Positions 59,891 through 59,929 of a DNA stretch of 59,929 nt are shown piece by piece. The first letter of the stretch is position 1, and each line of letters begins with the position of its first letter. A program made the translations under genes and the position numbers. Below the pieces are notes generated by a model, which was given only the letters and a program-made list of their open reading frames with translations, ran no database searches and was not told where the DNA came from. The stretch is taken from contig NZ_SMJW01000013.1 of NCBI RefSeq assembly GCF_004348335.1, forward strand, positions 1-59,929. Direction: 5' to 3'. The DNA is from Actinomadura bangladeshensis (GTDB lineage Bacteria > Actinomycetota > Actinomycetes > Streptosporangiales > Streptosporangiaceae).

Positions 59891-59929
59891 CGCTCTTCTC
59901 CTCGTCATCGTGTCAGCGGGGTCCGGGGT

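Overview
The window is chromosomal DNA of a high-GC actinobacterium. Nearly all genes have G or C in the third codon position, GTG starts are common, and genes are linked by 4-nt stop/start overlaps. RbpA, OpcA, a Ddn-type F420 oxidoreductase, an XRE/DUF397 pair and a TIGR03086 mycothiol-type protein are all present. The mix fits Streptosporangiales, most likely an Actinomadura-like Thermomonosporaceae; the family placement is inference. No tRNA, rRNA, CRISPR array, transposase or phage gene was seen.

The two ends are housekeeping. Positions 160-4086 carry gap-pgk-tpiA, then secG and rbpA. Positions 51733-59890 (minus strand) carry tal, two phosphoglucose-isomerase paralogs, zwf, opcA and pgl. 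As I recall, these blocks lie close together in other actinomycetes, so the roughly 47.6 kb between them looks like accessory DNA inserted into a conserved glycolysis/pentose-phosphate neighbourhood.

From 4087 to 21609 there are mostly small independent units: an Lrp regulator with an EamA exporter, a ZTP riboswitch in front of glyA, a MocR regulator, a phosphodiesterase, a racemase, an ArsR/SRPBCC/TIGR03086 operon with a 22-bp palindrome, and a WhiJ-like triad (HATPase, XRE-DUF5753, DUF397) with 16-bp-period iterons. Gene decay is visible: a VOC fragment at 14779-14864 and a head-to-head scar at about 20350 where a TetR gene and a SnoaL-like gene have both lost their 5' ends.

Positions 21867-38443 hold the most interesting locus, apparently an undescribed biosynthetic system. 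Two operons diverge from a control region containing five regularly spaced palindromes (25159-25265). The leftward operon encodes a Tat-exported protein, a trypsin-fold protease and a polyprenyl diphosphate synthase with both Asp-rich motifs. The rightward operon has ten genes, almost all overlapping: a secreted SGNH/PKD hydrolase, a membrane protein, a geranylgeranyl-reductase-like flavoprotein fused to a degenerate prenyl-synthase domain, a winged-helix-like protein, an acyl-AMP ligase, an acyl-CoA dehydrogenase, two extended SDRs, a PEP-utilising-type protein lacking an ATP-binding domain, and an acyl carrier protein. A converging two-gene operon supplies an ATP-binding PEP-synthase-like protein and a PH-like membrane protein. 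I infer that it makes a prenyl/acyl-derived envelope or exported metabolite, modified by a split phosphotransferase.

Positions 38595-50323 carry stress and export functions: VOC, DUF4303, an MMPL transporter with a two-component system, a MarR/MFS pair, a second two-component system with a PPOX gene between kinase and regulator, and a redox module of hemerythrin-DUF2249, 7Fe ferredoxin and a Cys-bearing COG2345-type regulator. A cupin and an L,D-transpeptidase lipoprotein precede the pentose-phosphate operon. Many genes share a leaderless promoter layout: a TANNNT -10 box with 6-8 nt between it and the start codon.
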